Shown here: positions 8,594 through 17,800 of the stretch, piece by piece | Numbering within the stretch: the first letter of the stretch is position 1 | Layout: each line of letters opens with the position of its first letter | Assembly (NCBI RefSeq): GCF_017569925.1 | Contig: NZ_CP050854.1 | Coordinates: 930,001 to 994,000 of the forward strand | Source: Brenneria izadpanahii | Lineage (GTDB): Bacteria; Pseudomonadota; Gammaproteobacteria; Enterobacterales; Enterobacteriaceae | Length of the DNA stretch: 64,000 nucleotides | Direction: 5' to 3' | Program-made: the position numbers and the translations under genes | The notes under the pieces: generated by a model | Databases searched by the model: none | What the model saw: the letters and a program-made list of their open reading frames with translations, nothing else | What the model was told of the DNA's origin: nothing

Positions 8594-9307
8594 ATGAAAC
8601 AGAAAGTCAGGCTTGAGCCGATCGTCGTCCAGCGCAGCGATTCGCTGGTTCTGGATGCGCTAACGCGTTATGTCGCGCAAACGGGAACCGCCGTGGGCGA
8701 GAAACTTCCCTCGGAACAATTGCTGGCCGAAGAGCTGGGGGTTAGCCGCAATACGGTGCGGGAAGCGTTAAAACGCTGGGAAACGTTGGGCATTATTACC
8801 CGCAAAAAGGGCAGCGGCACCTTTTTGCGCGCCAACGTTTCCATGAACGATAGCTTCTTGTCGTTGCGCTTCAAGAATGATGCCGAGAACATGCTGCACG
8901 CCCTTGAAGTGCGCCGCATTATCGAATGCCAAGCCTGTGCGCTGGCGGCGGTGCGCGCCACAGAAGACGATCTCTCGCAGATCGGGCTGCGGCTTGAGGA
9001 TATGGAACGGGTGCATCTCAGTATCGGCACCGCCGGGGCGGAAGACTGGCTATTCCATGCGGCGATCTACCAGGCCGCCCATAACCCGCTGCTGCTGAAA
9101 ATCATCGAGGGGCTTTACGATACTTTGCACGCCTTTTTTGAGTCGCCGCCCGAACAGGCGTTGTTCAGCGACTCTTTTCCTTTGCACCGTACATTGTTTG
9201 ACGCAATCAGACATCGGGATCCGCAGCAGGCCAGCCTGATCAGCCAGCAGATCCTGGATATAACAGAACGTGATTTAAAGGACATAATTAATAATGCAGC
9301 ACGATAA
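8594..9307 (+). CDS. GntR/FadR-family transcriptional regulator
   Basis: The 237-residue product has an N-terminal winged helix-turn-helix (residues 15-80: GEKLPSEQLLAEELGVSRNT, then TVREALKRWETLGIITRKKG) and a C-terminal all-alpha FCD ligand domain (from about residue 95) with conserved metal-binding residues D/H (HLSIG, FHAAIYQAAHN, LHRTLFDAI). The ATG at 8594 is preferred over the GTG three bases earlier because GAGGAG lies seven bases before it. It overlaps the next gene by 14 bases, so regulator and PLP lyase are translationally coupled. FadR-subfamily members commonly sense organic acids or amino-acid derivatives; the ligand here is unknown. Confidence 0.9.
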   Translation: MKQKVRLEPIVVQRSDSLVLDALTRYVAQTGTAVGEKLPSEQLLAEELGVSRNTVREALKRWETLGIITRKKGSGTFLRANVSMNDSFLSLRFKNDAENMLHALEVRRIIECQACALAAVRATEDDLSQIGLRLEDMERVHLSIGTAGAEDWLFHAAIYQAAHNPLLLKIIEGLYDTLHAFFESPPEQALFSDSFPLHRTLFDAIRHRDPQQASLISQQILDITERDLKDIINNAAR

Positions 9308-10472
9308 ACCAGAGAACGATAGCGCCAGGGTAAATTTGCAAACCCGGTTGATGCACGAACCCCGCCATGACAAGGGGGCGATCTCGCCGCCGATTTACCA
9401 GTCTTCACTGTTCAGCTTCAGTGATTACGACACCATGATTGAACGCTTTCGCGGCGAAAGCGATCATCCGCTCTATTCCCGTATGGATAACCCGACGGTG
9501 CGGGTGTTTCAGGAAAAAATGGCCGCGCTGGAAGGCGGCGAAGCCTGCGTCGCCTTTAGCAGCGGAATGGCCGCTATCAGCGGCACGATACTGAGCGTGG
9601 TGCGTCCGGGCGATAAAATCGTCTGTGTTAAACACATCTATCCCGATGCCTATCGTTTTATGCGCGGATTTTGCCACGACTTTTCCGTCGAAACCGTGTT
9701 TGTCGATGGCGAATCGCTGGAAGAGATCGACGAAGCGCTGAACGGCGCGCGCCTGCTGTATCTGGAAAGCCCGAGCAGCTGGGTGATGACCGAACAGAAC
9801 CTGGCCTCGATCGCCAAGCTGGCAAGGGCGAAAGGCGTGACCACCGTGATTGATAACAGCTGGGCCTCGCCGATGTATCAGAAACCGCTGGCGGCGGGGA
9901 TTGATATTGTGGTGCATTCCGCATCGAAATATATCAGCGGCCACAGCGATGTGGTCGCCGGGGTGGCGGTCGGCAGCCAGCGGCATATCTCGGCCATCAC
10001 GCGCACGATTTCGCCTTTTCTTGGCGGCAAGCTGTCGGCCAATGAAGCCTGGCTGTTGCTGCGCGGCTTAAGAACGCTGCCGTTCCGCATGCGCCAGCAC
10101 TGTGAAAGCGCGCTGGCGCTTGCCCGCCGGCTATCCGCGCATCCTCAGGTGCTGAAGGTCAATCATCCGGGGCTGGCGCCGTCGGACATCTCTTCGCTGA
10201 CCGGCTATAGCGGCTTATTTTCGTTTGAGCTGGATGAAGCGGTGGATATCCCGCGTTTCTGTAATCAACTCCAACTGTTCAGCATGGGGGTGAGCTGGGG
10301 CGGATTTGAAAGTCTGGTGATGCCGGCGATCTCGGTGCTGAATCAGGCCGGCGAATTCAACTCGGCCATTGATTTTGGTATTTCGCCGCGTTTGATCCGC
10401 ATTTCCATCGGCCTGGAAGATACCGACGATCTGTGGCGCGACTTACAGCAGGCGATTGCCGGGGCGCTGTAA
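9294..10472 (+). CDS. Cys/Met metabolism PLP-dependent lyase (MetC/MetB-like)
   Basis: Trans-sulfuration family enzyme of 392 residues. The PLP lysine is K212 in VVHSASKYISGHSDV; the cofactor-binding SSGMAAIS (89-96), the Tyr of YSRMDNPTV (61-69) and TVIDNSWASP (184-193) fit a cystathionine beta-lyase or gamma-lyase fold. Chemistry is likely elimination at a C-S bond, releasing pyruvate or 2-oxobutyrate and ammonia. It overlaps the GntR gene and is followed by 281 bases before a PTS permease gene. The pairing with a sugar PTS recalls MalX-MalY, where a PTS permease stands beside a C-S lyase, but MalY belongs to a different PLP subfamily. Exact substrate unknown. Confidence 0.88.
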   Translation: MQHDKPENDSARVNLQTRLMHEPRHDKGAISPPIYQSSLFSFSDYDTMIERFRGESDHPLYSRMDNPTVRVFQEKMAALEGGEACVAFSSGMAAISGTILSVVRPGDKIVCVKHIYPDAYRFMRGFCHDFSVETVFVDGESLEEIDEALNGARLLYLESPSSWVMTEQNLASIAKLARAKGVTTVIDNSWASPMYQKPLAAGIDIVVHSASKYISGHSDVVAGVAVGSQRHISAITRTISPFLGGKLSANEAWLLLRGLRTLPFRMRQHCESALALARRLSAHPQVLKVNHPGLAPSDISSLTGYSGLFSFELDEAVDIPRFCNQLQLFSMGVSWGGFESLVMPAISVLNQAGEFNSAIDFGISPRLIRISIGLEDTDDLWRDLQQAIAGAL

Positions 10473-10494
10473 TCGGCTAGTCATACCAAAATAA

Positions 10495-10528
10495 CGGGGA
10501 TCCCGGTGAATTCGCGCCGGGATCCCCG
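10495..10528. repeat. Strong inverted repeat after the PLP lyase gene
   Basis: Perfect 12-bp arms CGGGGATCCCGG and CCGGGATCCCCG with a 10-base loop, 22 bases after the lyase stop codon. There is no clear T run, so it may slow or end transcription or protect a 3' end. The rest of 10473-10753 is A/T-rich and should hold the promoter of the PTS gene; I see no convincing CRP site. Confidence 0.6.
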
Positions 10529-10753
10529 CCATCCTGCCGCCTTTTGCTGCAGAAATATTCGGCAAAGCGATTTATGGAGGCGCGCGGTAACAGCGATGTA
10601 GCCGAATACATAAAAATAATTTTTAGAATTGTGAGTAATGTCGTTATTTTTCAGGGGCAAATGATGAGCTTTAAATAGGCCGTTATTTGACCTTGATGGC
10701 GGGATTGCCGTTAGTGTTCTATAGACCTGTAAATCCACACCAGGGATCTTATT

Positions 10754-12319
10754 ATGAACGCCAATTTTAAAAACGAAATACAAACATTTGGACGCTCACT
10801 ATTATTACCCATTGCGGTATTAGCCCCCGTTGGCATGTTGATGGGTATTTGCAGCGCGTTGGGACAGGCTTATATGATCGATAAGCTGCCCTTCTTAGGA
10901 AATGTTTACTTTAAGGCAATTCTTTCATCCGTTGGTTTAATTACCAGCGTCGTATTTCAAAATATTCCGCTATTGTTCGCTATGGGCGTTGCCTATGGCA
11001 TGTCAAAAAAAGAAAAAGGCATCGCCGTTTTTTCATCCGTGATTTCCTATCTGACATTGCTCATCTCCATGCATGTTCATTTAAAGCTGATGGGACAATT
11101 GGCCGGCGAGGATATGGCCTTTGTCGGGCAGGGCATGGTGCTGGGGATTCAGACGCTGAAAATCGAGGCGCTGGGCGGTATTATCGCCGGTTTACTGGCG
11201 GCTAAAGTGACCGACCGTTATTACCGCCTCCAACTGCCGCTGGCCTTTGCGTTTTTCAGCGGTAAAAAATCCGTCGCGATTTTATCGATAGCCTTCACCA
11301 TTCCCGTCGGATTGCTGATTCCCTTTATCTGGGATGTGTTTACCGCGGGAATGAAGAGTATTTCGACCATAATGATGGCGCCCCATATCGGCGCGGGGAT
11401 CTACATGACGCTGAACCGGCTGTTGATTCCTTTTGGTTTGCATCATGTTCTAAGTTCCACGGTGCGCTTTACCGAGGCGGGCGGCACCTATTTAATCGAC
11501 GGCCAAACGTATATCGGCATTTTGCCGGCGATGAATAAAATTCTGTTTGAGTTGGGGCCGAATCATCCCGCCTGGAATGAATTTATGCCGACGCTGTCGA
11601 GTTATCTGGCTTCGTCGCAAATGCTGACTACCTTATTCCGCGTACCGGCTATCGGGCTGGCGATGTATCACATGGCGTATTTCAAGAATAAGAAATTCGC
11701 CAAAGGCATGATTCTGACCGTGGTGCTTACCGCGTTCCTCGGCAATATTACCGAGCCGCTTGAGTTCTCCTTTCTGTTTATCGCGCCAAAACTGTTTATT
11801 GTCTATTCGGTGCTGTGCGGTTTATTAACCATACCGCTGCAAATATTAGAAGTCTCCATTGGTTATATCCGAGGAACGATTTTTGATTTCGGCATTTTTG
11901 GTCTGATGTATGAAAATACGCACTGGGTCAATTTGATTTTACTCGGCAGTATTAACTTTGTGGTCTTCTATTTCTTCTTCCGTTGGGCAATCGGCAAATT
12001 CGATATAAAAACGCCAGGGCGTGAAAAAGAGATAGCGGACAGCACCCTGTTAAATAACAAAGAATATGACAAAGTGGCTCAACTGGTGATTGAAGGGCTG
12101 GGGGGCAAAAGCAATATCAAACGGGTGGAAAACTGTGTTTCCCGTCTCCGCGTCGATCTGCACAATCAGAAACTGCTGCAGATGGCGTTGCTTAAAGATG
12201 CCGGCTCCATGGGAACATTTATTCCGTCCAGCAACCATGTTCATGTTGTATTCGGGCCGCATGTGGAGTTTGTCCGTAACGCGGTGGATGATGTTTTAGC
12301 CGGAACCAGGCCAGATTAA
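10754..12319 (+). CDS. PTS glucose-family permease EIICB
   Basis: Sugar-specific membrane component of the phosphotransferase system, 521 residues. The EIIC domain (about residues 10-410) has about ten hydrophobic segments, GLHHVLSS (228-235) and the signature NITEPLEF (331-338). A linker leads to an EIIB domain with the phosphorylated C461 in ENCVSRLRVDL. There is no EIIA domain, so it must take phosphate from Crr or another EIIA. Organisation and motifs resemble PtsG, NagE and MalX. Eleven bases separate it from the fumarase-superfamily lyase. Codons are more A/T-rich than in the genes before it, hinting at a different origin. Confidence 0.9.
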   Translation: MNANFKNEIQTFGRSLLLPIAVLAPVGMLMGICSALGQAYMIDKLPFLGNVYFKAILSSVGLITSVVFQNIPLLFAMGVAYGMSKKEKGIAVFSSVISYLTLLISMHVHLKLMGQLAGEDMAFVGQGMVLGIQTLKIEALGGIIAGLLAAKVTDRYYRLQLPLAFAFFSGKKSVAILSIAFTIPVGLLIPFIWDVFTAGMKSISTIMMAPHIGAGIYMTLNRLLIPFGLHHVLSSTVRFTEAGGTYLIDGQTYIGILPAMNKILFELGPNHPAWNEFMPTLSSYLASSQMLTTLFRVPAIGLAMYHMAYFKNKKFAKGMILTVVLTAFLGNITEPLEFSFLFIAPKLFIVYSVLCGLLTIPLQILEVSIGYIRGTIFDFGIFGLMYENTHWVNLILLGSINFVVFYFFFRWAIGKFDIKTPGREKEIADSTLLNNKEYDKVAQLVIEGLGGKSNIKRVENCVSRLRVDLHNQKLLQMALLKDAGSMGTFIPSSNHVHVVFGPHVEFVRNAVDDVLAGTRPD

Positions 12320-12330
12320 GAGGGACAGAC

Positions 12331-13680
12331 ATGCGCGCACTGTACGATTCAAAAAGCAAAACCATCGATCATAAAGGGATGAAAGATCTGTTCACTCATG
12401 AGGCGAGGGTGCAGTCATGGCTCGATATAGAAGCCGAACTGGCGCTGGCGCAGGCAAAGGCGGGGATAATCCCGCAGGCGGCGGCGCAGAATATTGCGGC
12501 CAACTGTAAGCTGGAACGTATTGATTTGGCGGAGATCGATCGTCTATTGCAGCAGATCGGCCACGGTTTTGTTCCGGTGATCAAAGTGCTGGTCAATGCC
12601 TGCGACGCGGAAAGCGGCAAGTATGTGCACTATGGCGTGACGACACAGAATATCCAGCAAACGGCGCATCTGTATCTTGCCAAGCAGTTCCATCAAAAGC
12701 TGATGCAGTTTGTCGACGGCGTGTTGCTCAACCTTGCCCGGCTGGCAACGGAGCATAAAGACACGCTGATGGCGGGCCGCACGCACGGTAAACATGCGTT
12801 GCCCATCACCTATGGCTATAAGGTTTCGGTGTGGATTTATGAACTGTTGGGCGCGGTCGAGCGCATGCAGGAAGCGGAAAAACGGGTCTTCACCGTGATG
12901 ATGGGCGGCGCGGTCGGCGCTTTCCATGCCACCGGCGAGCCGGGGCGCAGGGTGCAGGATCTGGTGGCGCAGGCGTTGGGCATGCACTCTATGCCTATCC
13001 CTTCCCGTAATGCCAGAGTGTACCGGGCCGAATATATTTCGAATCTGTGCCTGTTGGCCACCACGCTGCATAAAATTGCCGAAGAGGTTTATCAGACCTC
13101 CAGCGAAGAGTTCGGCGAGGTTTCCGAAGCCTTCGCCAAAGGAACGGTCGGCAGCAGCACGATGCCGCAGAAGGTCAATCCCAAGCTGGCGAAGGGGATT
13201 ATCGCCAATGCGCAGAAACTGTATGCCGTGCTGACCTCGTCGCTGTATGTCTGTCCGCGCCCGTTTGAAGCGGATAGCTCGGCCTACTTTATCTTTGATG
13301 CCAACCTGCAGGAGAGCATGGAGCTGATGGCCGAAATCATCCTGCGCGCCGAAGAGTTGACCCGCACGTTGGTGATCAACAAGGCGCGGATGCGGCAGAA
13401 CGTGATGCTGACTCACGGGCTGATCAACAGTGAAAAAATCATGATGAAGCTGGTAGACAAGCTGGGCAAGGATCCGGCGCATGAGCTGGTCTATCACATG
13501 GCGATGCGCAGTACCCATGAAAATATTGAATACCGCGAGGTGCTGGCCAATGACCCGGTTATCGCGGCGAATTTCAGCGCCCAGGAGATCGCCGAACTGC
13601 TGGACCCCGCGGCTTATACCGGATTATGCGCGCGGCTGGCGGAAGAGATGGCCGAACAGGTGTTTCAGCGCCTATCGTGA
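12331..13680 (+). CDS. Adenylosuccinate lyase-like enzyme (aspartase/fumarase superfamily)
   Basis: The 449-residue product has the three conserved superfamily regions: HYGVTTQNIQQTA (about 104-116), AGRTHGKHALPITYGYK (about 149-165, with the general His) and the flexible catalytic loop GSSTMPQKVNP (about 274-284) that carries the catalytic Ser. These enzymes eliminate fumarate or a similar acid from N-succinyl compounds, or act as cycloisomerases. It starts 11 bases after the PTS permease gene, so both are in one transcript. It is unlikely to be the housekeeping PurB, which has other neighbours and more conserved motifs. Substrate not deducible from sequence. Confidence 0.87.
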   Translation: MRALYDSKSKTIDHKGMKDLFTHEARVQSWLDIEAELALAQAKAGIIPQAAAQNIAANCKLERIDLAEIDRLLQQIGHGFVPVIKVLVNACDAESGKYVHYGVTTQNIQQTAHLYLAKQFHQKLMQFVDGVLLNLARLATEHKDTLMAGRTHGKHALPITYGYKVSVWIYELLGAVERMQEAEKRVFTVMMGGAVGAFHATGEPGRRVQDLVAQALGMHSMPIPSRNARVYRAEYISNLCLLATTLHKIAEEVYQTSSEEFGEVSEAFAKGTVGSSTMPQKVNPKLAKGIIANAQKLYAVLTSSLYVCPRPFEADSSAYFIFDANLQESMELMAEIILRAEELTRTLVINKARMRQNVMLTHGLINSEKIMMKLVDKLGKDPAHELVYHMAMRSTHENIEYREVLANDPVIAANFSAQEIAELLDPAAYTGLCARLAEEMAEQVFQRLS

Positions 13681-13716
13681 TTTTCCGGGCCGGTTAACGC
13701 TTTCCGGCGGTGATTA

Positions 13717-13766
13717 AAAAGGGGGAAGCCCAGCGCAGGGAAGACGTTTCGCGCCGGGCTTCCCCT
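13717..13766. terminator. Bidirectional terminator between lyase and PRD regulator
   Basis: Arms GGGGAAGCCC (13722-13731) and GGGCTTCCCC (13756-13765), with TTAAAAA before the left arm, which becomes a U run on the minus strand. It lies between the converging lyase and regulator genes. Confidence 0.6.
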
Positions 13767-13827
13767 GGCGTGGTGTTCTTTAACGATTCGCATGACGCCG
13801 TTTCCCTTTGGGGCCGCGAGAGAGTCG

Positions 13828-15375
13828 TCAGATAAAAAAATCGGGGTAGCGCTGTTCCAGCCAGCGGCGGCGCTGTTGTTGATCCATCTCTGCGGTTTCT
13901 TGCAAAAATGCCTCAAGCGGAATCTTCTTTTTAGCCCGCGACAGGCCGCGTTGGCTTAATAGGGCGATATCATCCCGGGTAAGGTAGAAATTCACTTTGA
14001 TATAATCCAACCGATAGTATTTCAAATAATTGGATATTTTATTGGTGAAGGTAATCAATAAATCGCAGGGTAACCGATCCAGACGCTGCAATTCATTGAT
14101 GTTGACGCAGTCGATAATATCGATATGGAAATGGGATTTTAACACCTCTTTGAAATATCCCACTTTGCTTTCAGATGAATTGGTCACGATGATGACGCGT
14201 TTTTTCGGCTCGCTGTAGAGGCGGTTTTGCAGTTCATATTTTTTCAAAATCAAAACCAGCGTCGCCAGATGGATGGGCGAAAATATGGTTTGGTAATGCT
14301 GTTCAATCGGCGCGGTAGCCTGACAGATGCCGTTATATAACGAGGCATAACGAGTCTGGACATCGTGCAGTTTTTTATCATCAAAATAGAGGTTGAATTT
14401 ATTCTGGACGATAGCCGAATAAATAAACTGGTACAGTTCGGCGAAGAAGGGATGGATATTGTGAATTTGCGCCCGTAATAACGGGGATATTGCGCGGCAT
14501 AATTGTCGGACATGCCGGATCAGCGTGGGATCGTACACATTGAACGGCCGCCGGGTAAAGGTCAGTGATGAAATAAGCAAATTCAGAAACTGGTTTTCAT
14601 CGTGCTGTTCCAGCAGTGAAAAGTCCAGCGACTGGATAAATTCAAGCCGCCGGCCGTGCGGTATCACATGCCCTCGCCGGATACGGTGCAGGGCGATGCT
14701 CATATAAACCAGAAAATATTTTTTGCTGTTATAGCCCAGTTGCGCCACCGGCTCCAACCTTTGCCGGTAAAGGCCGGCGACGGTTTCTATTTCATCTGCG
14801 CACTGCGTTAAAAACTGCGCCGCAATGGATTTATTGATCGGCTCATTCGCTTTGTGGGGAACCAGACGATGGTCTTCGTCAACTTCTACGGTTTTTAGAA
14901 TAATTAAACAGATCGCGATACGCAGTAAAATTTCGTCGCCATCCAGCCGCGAGCCCTGCCTGGGAATACTGGCGATGGTTAGATGGTTGGCGTATAAAAA
15001 GCCGAGCAGCGCCTGATTATCATTTTTCAGCGTAGTCGGGCTAACGTGGAATTTCCGGTAATATTCGCCTTTATTCACCACATCCTGTAGGCACAGCGCC
15101 ACACTGAGATCTCTGATACGCTCCTCCGCCGTAGTGATATAACGGTTGAACTGAATATGTTCGAGAAAATCAATATATTCCCGATAACTCATGGCGGTGG
15201 TAATAAACTGATTATCAATATGCAGGTGATAATCAGGCCGGAGCTGTTCGTTGATCTCTTTCATAGTCCGTTTCAGCGTGGATAGCGTCTTGGCAAACTT
15301 CGTTATGGCTTCTTCAATCGCCAGCGGGCTGTGTTCCTGCACATATTTCAGAAAGGTGAGATCAAAACTGTTCAT
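13828..15375 (-). CDS. BglG/MtlR-like PRD-domain PTS transcriptional regulator
   Basis: 515-residue regulator. The N-terminal part is helical with helix-turn-helix elements (about 85-150, with KFHVSPTTLKNDNQALLGFL). The middle (about 165-390) resembles PTS regulation domains, with candidate phosphorylatable His residues. The segment around 395-455 (RVIIVTNSSESKVGYFKEVL) looks like a Gat-type EIIB domain with C in IDCVNINEL. Such regulators read PTS phosphorylation and switch on sugar operons. It converges on the PTS-lyase pair, the obvious target. Domain assignment rests on pattern and context, and individual PRD histidines are not certain. Confidence 0.72.
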   Translation of the reverse strand: MNSFDLTFLKYVQEHSPLAIEEAITKFAKTLSTLKRTMKEINEQLRPDYHLHIDNQFITTAMSYREYIDFLEHIQFNRYITTAEERIRDLSVALCLQDVVNKGEYYRKFHVSPTTLKNDNQALLGFLYANHLTIASIPRQGSRLDGDEILLRIAICLIILKTVEVDEDHRLVPHKANEPINKSIAAQFLTQCADEIETVAGLYRQRLEPVAQLGYNSKKYFLVYMSIALHRIRRGHVIPHGRRLEFIQSLDFSLLEQHDENQFLNLLISSLTFTRRPFNVYDPTLIRHVRQLCRAISPLLRAQIHNIHPFFAELYQFIYSAIVQNKFNLYFDDKKLHDVQTRYASLYNGICQATAPIEQHYQTIFSPIHLATLVLILKKYELQNRLYSEPKKRVIIVTNSSESKVGYFKEVLKSHFHIDIIDCVNINELQRLDRLPCDLLITFTNKISNYLKYYRLDYIKVNFYLTRDDIALLSQRGLSRAKKKIPLEAFLQETAEMDQQQRRRWLEQRYPDFFI

Positions 15376-15722
15376 TCATGTACTCATGGGGGGAGATTAA
15401 GAGCCTATACCAGCGGACGTTATTGGCGGCCGCCGCTAATGCGGCCTGATACTTAAGGATAATTCGCCAACGCTATTTTGCCCTATATTCCAGGAATAAA
15501 AACATGATGCAGGCCGGATAATGGAAATTTGAGTTATTTTCTTACGTGGAATAGCGTTTATTGGCGGCGTTTTTTTCAGATTTCCCGCGCCGGAATATAA
15601 TAATCAACCCTTTCAAACTTGTTGGTAATTGTTATGGCGACCGCCTGCTATTTCATGCGTTTGAAACCGTGTGGATTACTCTTTCAGGCATCCGGGCGGG
15701 CGGCCCGGATGCCGTCGCACCG
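15376..15722. other. Intergenic region between chemoreceptor and PRD regulator
   Basis: 347 bases with no supported gene. It holds the chemoreceptor's terminator hairpin at the right end and otherwise A/T-rich sequence that should contain the promoter of the PRD regulator gene. Confidence 0.6.
15687..15713 (-). terminator. Terminator hairpin after the chemoreceptor gene
   Basis: Perfect 11-bp arms GGCATCCGGGC and GCCCGGATGCC with a 5-base loop, 10 bases after the chemoreceptor stop. The U run is weak. Confidence 0.6.
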
Positions 15723-17279
15723 CTACACTTGAAACAACGACATTGAACGGATCAACTGCTGTGACTGTTCTTCCAGCGATTGGGTGGTGACGGAGAACGA
15801 TTTTACCAACTGGGTGTTTTGCTGCGCCGCCTTATCGATTTGCGTGAAGGCGATATTGACCTGCTCGATGCCTCGGTACTGCTCCTGCGTGGCGTTGGAG
15901 ATATTTTTCATCAGTTGGGTGATGCGCATGATCGCGCCATCCATTTCGTCCATGGTTTCGCCGGCCTGTGAAGCCAGTTCCAGCCCTTCGGAAATGCGCG
16001 TTTTCGAATCGGTGATCAGGGTGCGGATCTCTTTGGCCGCTTGCCCGCTGTGCTGCGCCAGATTGCGAACCTCTCCGGCGACGACGGCGAATCCCCGCCC
16101 TTGTTCGCCCGCGCGGGCGGCTTCTACCGAGGCGTTCAGCGCCAGAATGTTGGTCTGGAAGGCGATGCCGTCAATCACGCCGAGAATGTCGTTAATCCGT
16201 TTGGCGCTGGCGTCAATCTCCTGCATTTTCTCAATGACATAACAGACCGATTCGCTGCTCAGGCCGCTGATGTCGGCCACGTTATTGGCCAGTTGATGCG
16301 CCTGTTCCGCATGTTCGGCATTATTTTTCACCGTTGCGCTCAGCTGCTCCATACTGGCCGCCGTTTGCTCCAGCGAGGCGGCGGACTCTTCGGTTCGCTG
16401 GGAAAGACGGCTATTTTCTTCAAAAAGTTCGCGGCTGCCGCGATCGATCTGGGTACTGGCGTCACGCACCTGTCTGACGGCATCCAGCAGCGCTCCCTGC
16501 ATGCGGCCGATCGCATCGTTCAATCGTCCCAGTTCGTTATTTCCCCCCAGCATCACACGGCAGGTCAGATCGCCCGTCGCCACGCGCTCCAGTTGTTCAA
16601 TCGCATGATCCAGCGGTTTTAACAGCATGTGTCGCAACGCAAGCCAGGCAAGGCCGACCAGCGTGACCGATAGCAGGCAGGAAATAGCGATGAGCAGCAG
16701 CATTAGCCGTTCATTGCGCTCGGATAACGCCAGCCGCTGTTCAGAGAGTTGCTGGGCGTAGAGGCGAAAATCCCGGATGGATTTATCAAAGGCGTCGCTT
16801 AGCGGTCCAAGCTGTTTTTCCAGGACGTCGTAATACTCGTCGGTATACTGTTTTTGCAGTGAACTGAGCATCGGCTTCATGCCCTGCTCAAGATAGATCT
16901 GATAGGTTTTCTGTACTTCCTGCGCCAGCGCGTGTCTTTGGGTATCCGGCTCGACAGACGCCATCACCAGATCGATCTCTTTCTGGGATTGAAGCAGGTT
17001 ATTTTCCACCGAGCTTGTTTCTTTCGCCCCGTCGTCAAGCAGCCCGCTTTCAATTTTTCGGACGGCCAGCGCAGCCGATGCCCTGGCTCTCAGCGTCAGG
17101 TTATAGCCGCTCATCAGGCTGCTCAGTTCTGTTCCCTGAATTTTATTCAGCGACAGAAGCGCCTCTTTATCTTTTTTAATTGCCAGAATGCCCATACCGC
17201 TAACAATAAGCAGTAATAGGGTGGTTAAGAGTAATAATGTCAACAATCCAGCGCGAATAGAGATATTTTTCAGTCCCAT
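15723..17279 (-). CDS. Methyl-accepting chemotaxis protein
   Basis: Transmembrane chemoreceptor of 518 residues. Layout: short cytoplasmic N terminus, transmembrane helix (about 11-30, GLLTLLLLTTLLLLIVSGMG), periplasmic four-helix ligand domain of the Tar/Tsr type, second membrane helix (about 192-214), HAMP (to about 265), and a signalling domain with the invariant hairpin tip IDGIAFQTNILALNASVEAA (about residues 365-384). There is no C-terminal NWETF-type pentapeptide, so it must rely on other receptors for CheR/CheB docking. The start with AAGGAAAC seven bases upstream is preferred to the longer frame that begins 36 codons earlier. Ligand unknown. Confidence 0.93.
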   Translation of the reverse strand: MGLKNISIRAGLLTLLLLTTLLLLIVSGMGILAIKKDKEALLSLNKIQGTELSSLMSGYNLTLRARASAALAVRKIESGLLDDGAKETSSVENNLLQSQKEIDLVMASVEPDTQRHALAQEVQKTYQIYLEQGMKPMLSSLQKQYTDEYYDVLEKQLGPLSDAFDKSIRDFRLYAQQLSEQRLALSERNERLMLLLIAISCLLSVTLVGLAWLALRHMLLKPLDHAIEQLERVATGDLTCRVMLGGNNELGRLNDAIGRMQGALLDAVRQVRDASTQIDRGSRELFEENSRLSQRTEESAASLEQTAASMEQLSATVKNNAEHAEQAHQLANNVADISGLSSESVCYVIEKMQEIDASAKRINDILGVIDGIAFQTNILALNASVEAARAGEQGRGFAVVAGEVRNLAQHSGQAAKEIRTLITDSKTRISEGLELASQAGETMDEMDGAIMRITQLMKNISNATQEQYRGIEQVNIAFTQIDKAAQQNTQLVKSFSVTTQSLEEQSQQLIRSMSLFQV

Positions 17280-17800
17280 TGTTTCCTTTTCCTTGTGTGT
17301 ACAACATAAAGAGGCAAAAGCTGTAAACCTTGCGGTCTTGTTAAAACTCAGGTTTCCTTCGAGACCATTACTCAAACGGAACATCACAGAAAATACGGGG
17401 TTAGTGCGGCGCGAGCATAACCGATGCAGGTAAAGCCATAATAAAATTAGTTAGATAGGGCAATGCAGACTACCCGGATAACCGGGTTTATCGTCTGTCC
17501 GTTAGGATGCGGGGGACAGGCGTTAAGCTTTAATTTCATCTTTTACACTCCGCCTAACTAAAAATCGGCCTAAAAACGATAACCATTAGGGCAAGATGAT
17601 AGATATTTTACAGTTTGGATTTTTTGACTGGGAAAAACAGTGGGGCCGCGCTTTTCATTGGCCTTCAGCGATAGAAAATTCGTTTTATAAAAGGCGTCGT
17701 CGGTTCTGGCAATATACATATCGCCAAACCACGATAGTCGGTCGAATCAACTGATGGCCGATTGCGGCGACCGGTCCGTTCTTTCTTGGGAGATTGACTG
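17280..17800. other. Intergenic region between chemoreceptor and amidotransferase
   Basis: 521 bases between divergent genes. It holds both promoters and one possible small open frame (17596-17754, listed separately). No clear flagellar sigma-28 promoter is visible before the chemoreceptor. Confidence 0.55.
17596..17754 (+). CDS. Possible small protein, 52 residues, unknown
   Basis: ATG at 17596 with AGGG eight bases before it opens a frame of 52 codons. The peptide is rich in aromatic and basic residues (MIDILQFGFFDWEKQWGRAF at the start, a YKRRRRFWQY segment near residue 31). It ends 47 bases before the amidotransferase gene and could be a leader or small protein. I recognise no family, and chance is a real alternative. 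Confidence 0.22.
   Translation: MIDILQFGFFDWEKQWGRAFHWPSAIENSFYKRRRRFWQYTYRQTTIVGRIN

Noticed and set aside
12544..13518. Minus-strand open frame of 324 codons
   Set aside because: Antisense shadow of the adenylosuccinate lyase-like gene.
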